The notes beneath the pieces were generated by a model. That model searched no databases and was not told the DNA's origin. It saw nothing but the letters and a program-made list of their open reading frames with translations. Both the position numbers and the translations under genes were made by a program. Shown in pieces: positions 59,690-64,000 of a stretch of DNA of 64,000 bases. Source of the stretch: Siphonodentalium dalli (lineage: Eukaryota > Mollusca > Scaphopoda > Gadilida > Siphonodentaliidae); assembly GCA_032622095.1 (NCBI GenBank), contig CP136061.1, forward strand, positions 119,176,754 to 119,240,753, given 5' to 3'. The stretch's first letter is position 1. Each line of letters opens with the position of its first letter.

Positions 59690-61860
59690 AAAGAATGTAG
59701 TAAATGTTAAAACACAAATACCAAGTGAGCTTTAGTCCATAATTTAACTGTCCGGATATATAAGATTACTATATCCAATTCATAAGATAATGAATCTGGT
59801 ATCATAAGATTCCACGTGCTAAATTTGAATTCCACAGCTCAAATAAGGTATGTTATAAGGAGTATAAAATAGTTCTCGGGGGGGGGCAAGGTGTCCACTG
59901 TCTCTATTCGTATTTGGCTGGTCTCCCAAAACTGCGTCCAAAAGAGCATCCACGCCAACTATATCCTCAATCAACCTGGTATCTTAGAAAATGTTAAGAG
60001 TTTTCTGTAAATTCGTCGGGGAAAAAGTTGCCTTGATTCTGTTCCTATGTTATGTCCCATAGTTCCGACTCCGGTCATTCTTGAGAAGATGTTTAACGAA
60101 ATGTGCATGGATATGAGTATGTTGCATTTGGAGACCAGTATTATTATAGAGGCAATTCAACTACATTCATATAAATGTATGCACTTCGTAAAATAAAATG
60201 GCAGTAAATCCTATAATTTGGCATCAACTACTGGGAGTTTGTTTTCAATAACAGCTGTCTTGTGTAGTGCCTAGAAAGTTGAACAGAGAACAGCTATGAA
60301 CAGGAAGCATAATTTGACACAAGTTAGCAGCATATCATGACATTCTTGTCAAATCGACACATAAGTAATTTGTAATTACATTTAGATAACGAAATGGCAA
60401 TTGCCACACATTCGACCATTATCTCAAATTGCTGTTCAAGCATAAATTAGGTTATATATTATACACCTGAAACATATGTATATCAAAGATATAATCAGAT
60501 ATAAAACATGACACAACGATGATTGATAATCGGGACTTCTACTTACGTCGAAGTTTGTTTTGGGCAGAATGGTGAATTTCTAGTGGAAAGCGATCGGAAT
60601 TCTTTAGTTTTAATGTATCACTGAAAAGTAGCAATACATGCTCTTTATTGTTCAGTACTGGATAATCGACAGGGCGTGTGGAATATTTGAGGCAATACAT
60701 TTCTATCACTTTGGAAAGTCATTCCAGAGCAAATGAAGTTATATCGGTATAACATATTTATCATCCTGGTTCGATCCCAGTAAGGCGTCAACAATGAACA
60801 AATGCTTCACTTAAAGTTAACCACGAATCTAAGAGGTCACTTTAATGTCAGTGAACTGGACACAAATGTTTGTGTCGCTGCAGAGTTCGAGTGATATACG
60901 TTACTGCGCGAACAAAGGCGATATATGCCTCGTTTGTCGACGTACCTTTATATTACCTACCTTTTTCAATTGGTGTGATTGGCGATGTGATGCCATTAGC
61001 AGGCGATATAAATTGTTTCCATGTATACATTTGTATCCAAAGACATCGAGACGAAAACTTACAGGTCGAAATGTGTCAAGTTGCAATAATATTGCACACG
61101 CTAGTAGATACTATTTCTCACTTGCACCTCTTCCGATATGTCTAATTAGATAGACTTGACTTAAAGATATATTATGTACTTATTCGGGTGCGTGAAACTA
61201 GTAAGTTAGTAATCAGGCACTATCCCAACCTCAGGAATATAGCAATCTTGTAACATCGCCGAAAACTTCAAACAAATCGACCTTACCACTCCATAGAAAA
61301 CATGTCTGAACTACGAGCAATTGTAAATATTTACTTCTCGATACGGGACGCAACTATCTGCGATAAGCTAACGAAAACGATTTCGCCATCGATGGTCACT
61401 GTATTTAATTAATATATAAGAATGACGGCCTGTATTGTCAATTTGGATATAATATTTGTAAAAATTGCTACTTTGAGCAACATTATTCTCCATTTCTATT
61501 TGATTACCTACCGAAGTGTTTCACATCACTTTGAAAGTTTCTTGGAAGCGTAAATTAATTTATTTGAAACGCGATTTCAATTTGTCTTTGAATTCCTATT
61601 TTCGTATCCGTCTGAGTCGATGCTAGCGCTATATTTGAAATTAAACAAAATGAGTCGGCACTATGGTTTATCATCTTCAAGAAACACAAAAGTCGTGCAT
61701 ATTTGACTGAACAGAATAACAATGAAGATGAGAGTGAGACTGCATGTACCACTCCTAAAAGTTAAATATCGGCACACGAGGGTGAGGATATAACTTCCAC
61801 AACAATTATGAACCTGATGCATGGACAATTCAAATGTGCGAAACCAAACAAACGAGTTGG
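59690..61860. other. No supported gene
   Basis: AT-rich. The longest open frame (60,845-61,153, about 100 codons, several Cys) has no recognisable motif. A lone ggttcgatccc near 60,768 looks like a Pol III B box, but no A box or tRNA fold accompanies it. Confidence 0.35.
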
Positions 61861-61869
61861 CTGTAAAAG

Positions 61870-62705
61870 AAAAAGAAGATACAGCCTGGTCTGTGCGTTA
61901 GCAGGACACGTTGCGAGATGTTACTATCGAGGTGACAGGCAAAACCCATGAGGCCGAACTCACTTCATTGCACAGGAAGATTCGTCTGCATTCCAATTAT
62001 GATGCAAACAAAATGGCAGCTAAGCTACTCAAGCAAATGTTTGATGATAGGATAATACAAAATGTCGATTTCATGCAAGAGAAACGCATGAAAACAACGT
62101 AAAATGTGTTTCGTACCGTCTATTTTCTTGTCAAGACGTTTAAGACATATCCTTTTTAGACATACTTCCAGTGTCTGAATGATGTTGATATGGGTGAGGT
62201 TACACTCGTAATTATGCTGCTAATATTGCCGCGGTTGAAAACGATTCTAGCCAATTGTCGCTAGGTATCATTTGGGTTATCGTGTGAACTACAGTAATGT
62301 TTATCTTCCTTAATTTGGAGGATCGTAGAGACGATGAACGTGCGACCGCCAACTACAACAATCTCAAAAAATGTCTAATGGAATGTTTTGATCACAATAT
62401 CTTTCACAACATTTGGTCGCATTCACGTGCGATGGAGCCAACACGTTAGCCGGTATGACGCCCGGTGTAATGGAACTTATTAGGAATGACTGCAAATATA
62501 ATATGGTGTTGGTCAAGCCATCGATTGGAACACGCGGTGGACGATGTCAGCAAATTGAACTGCGCGTCACATTTCAAGCGATTCATAGACTACAATATGT
62601 ATATAGTCAGTCACCTAAAAATCAAAGGGTGTTGCATGAACCGCCAGTACCATCGAAACAGAAATTGCCCAGATCTGAGATTTCCTCAGCACTAGGTGTG
62701 TAGTA
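61870..62705 (+). pseudogene. hAT-like transposase relic
   Basis: Pieces in order across shifting frames: TNELAVKEKEDTAWSVR, stop, DTLRDVTIEV (zinc-finger end); KMAAKLLKQMFDDRI; NVFRTVYFLVKT; IFLNLEDRR...NLKKCLMECFDHN; VAFTCDGANTLAGMTPGV (the SDGA.V.G..GV block around the second acidic residue); WCWSSHRLEHAVDDVSK (HC..HRLELA.KD); SPKNQRVLHE. This is the order of a hAT transposase, with five or more frameshifts and stops. The C-terminal dimerisation domain is not readable before the MITE at 63168. Dead. Confidence 0.55.
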
Positions 62706-63167
62706 ATCAGCTACTGGATGGCACAAATGTCTTGGGGAGCTACGAAGCTTATGTGCATGATAAACAATTGATGGAACTAAGTCATCAGTTACGGTCGAGA
62801 GCTTGAGAAGGCGACTCCAATCAAAAGAATTCTAGTTGGATGTGGCAACAATGCATGATGGGAATGAATTTGATAAGGGAATTCACTCAATAACAAAACC
62901 GAACCAAGATGAGTGACAACGAAGCAGTGAAGAGCTGACGTTTTGGCAGCTTCTGTCTGGAATCCAATGCTCGCCTTGTCCAAATCAACCGCAGTCTTAT
63001 TGACAAAATCTTGGTGCCAATGTGTGATACTCTTCGCGAATATGGCTTCGTGCAAATAACGGAAGTCTGATGGGTGCGAAGAACTCCTCAATCATATAAA
63101 AGTGCTATACCAGACTTATGGCCGGATGATGTCACCAAAATCAACAATTTGATATCACGGACGTGTG

Positions 63168-63669
63168 TTAAAGGTACGGTTGGCCTTGGCGGTGGGTATC
63201 CTGTGAAAATATTTCCACCCGTCAAAAACCGCCACAAACAGAAAGAACGTCAAAATGTAGACAGACTTTGTCCGTATGTAATTAATAAATATCACACAAA
63301 CAGTATGTTATTCCCATATGTTTAACCATTGTTATGTAAACAAAAGCATAACAAGTTACTTTTCTGGTGTTTGTTTATATTATGATGGTAAACATAAAGA
63401 GCGTTCTTTGTTGTTGAATTCCTGATATGGAACAAATAAAGAGCGTTTATGCCATTTGTGTGTGATTATCCAGTAGCATTGTGCTGTCCTCTGTGACCCA
63501 ATCAGGCTCTTGCTTAGGTAAAATATAGTAGGTATTTATGATAACATTCTGTTTACGCGATGGTAATGGTATATATGAACGAAACTGTATGCGTTTTAAT
63601 GTTTTTCTGTTTACGGTGTTTGGAACAAATATGAATATTTTCGACAATTAAGGCCTCACGTGCCTTTAA
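63168..63669 (+). mobile_element. MITE family copy 3, TTAA type
   Basis: TTAA at 63168-63171 and 63666-63669. Terminal inverted repeats AAGG(T/C)ACG.(T/G)..GGCC. Internally gtcaaaaaccgccacaaaca, cagtatgttatt, cattgttatgtaaacaaaag, the ATAAAGAGCG pair (63394 and 63436) and tttacgcgatggtaatggta. Closest relative is copy 1 (25630-26076). It may sit within the hAT relic or just downstream of it. Confidence 0.85.
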
Positions 63670-64000
63670 TTGTTTGACAGATTCGGTTTGATGAAAAGAC
63701 TTCTGTTGTCGAAACTTTTCAAACCTTCATCGGAACGACGGATGCTGTATCTCGAAAACCTCCAGCATCTACTGAAATGTTCCGGTGGCATACCTATTCA
63801 ATTTCAAGTCTTGCTCCAGGCACATGTCCCTAACATGCATGTCCAGTAGTGCATGGCACATAAGCTCGAGATGTCATTAAAATATTCAATAAAAGTCACG
63901 TTCTTTGACCAGAAAAAGACAATGCTGATAGTGCTCTACAAAACAACAAATCACCATAGCGTATCCATCAGCGTAAGGTATTGGTTGATGTTATGCAAAA
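63670..64000. other. Window end, no gene seen
   Basis: Short open frames only; a continuation of the hAT relic is possible but not supported. Confidence 0.3.

Noticed and set aside
60768-60778. tRNA or SINE promoter (ggttcgatccc)
   Set aside because: B-box match only; no A box and no tRNA stems at the expected distances.

Overview
This is a eukaryotic window, almost certainly from an invertebrate animal. It has GT-AG introns, small exons with matching phases, AT-rich DNA full of DNA transposons, LINE and MITE pieces, and no bacterial operon structure. The transposon families and a possible SINE/LINE tail near 57,290-57,335 suggest a mollusc or other lophotrochozoan; that is inference, and species is not determinable here.

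Region 1 (1-5,429) is the right-hand part of an integrated Polinton/adintovirus-type element, all on the + strand: the C-terminus of a packaging ATPase, two small conserved genes, and a protein-primed family B DNA polymerase. It is a fossil: the polymerase has three in-frame stops and one frameshift, and a perfect 432-bp tandem duplication copies its 3' end.

Region 2 (7,534-19,496) is the most informative part. A host gene for a small single-pass membrane protein (signal peptide, Cys-containing ectodomain, Thr-rich TTQEAVVT stalk built from tandemly duplicated mini-exons, one membrane helix, Ser/Thr-rich tail) is split in its first exon by an 8,493-bp DNA transposon (7,722-16,214). The transposon has perfect 54-bp terminal inverted repeats and a 5-bp TATAT target duplication. 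Removing it with one TATAT rejoins the exon in frame. Inside it are a 94-bp satellite derived from the inner terminal repeat, a decayed candidate transposase of a family I cannot name, a spliced minus-strand gene (MADS-like segment, Thr/Ser repeats, PHD finger, GRG tail), a second + strand exon, and a 61-bp satellite. A broken relative of the PHD gene lies at 26,257-27,288.

Region 3 (19,500-29,460) is mostly degenerate repeats, with an isolated minus-strand PC4-like exon (19,783-20,037), a MITE and the PHD relative. Region 4 (29,458-53,450) is dominated by a 5-kb direct duplication (29,458-34,453 and 39,958-44,920) that carries Harbinger genes: a MADF/Myb-like accessory exon on + and a DDE transposase on -, the latter lacking two catalytic aspartates. 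Between the copies lie a cluster of short palindromes and the 3' end of a small acidic host gene. Further diverged duplicated segments fill 46,200-52,900.

Region 5 (53,450-64,000) holds a decayed LINE whose ORF1 is cut by a TTAA-flanked MITE made of nested hairpins, a BED-type zinc-finger remnant, a decayed hAT transposase, a third copy of the ~500-bp MITE and a few isolated exon candidates. No rRNA, tRNA or CRISPR array is supported. Many small indels fall in homopolymer runs, so some breaks could be sequencing errors.
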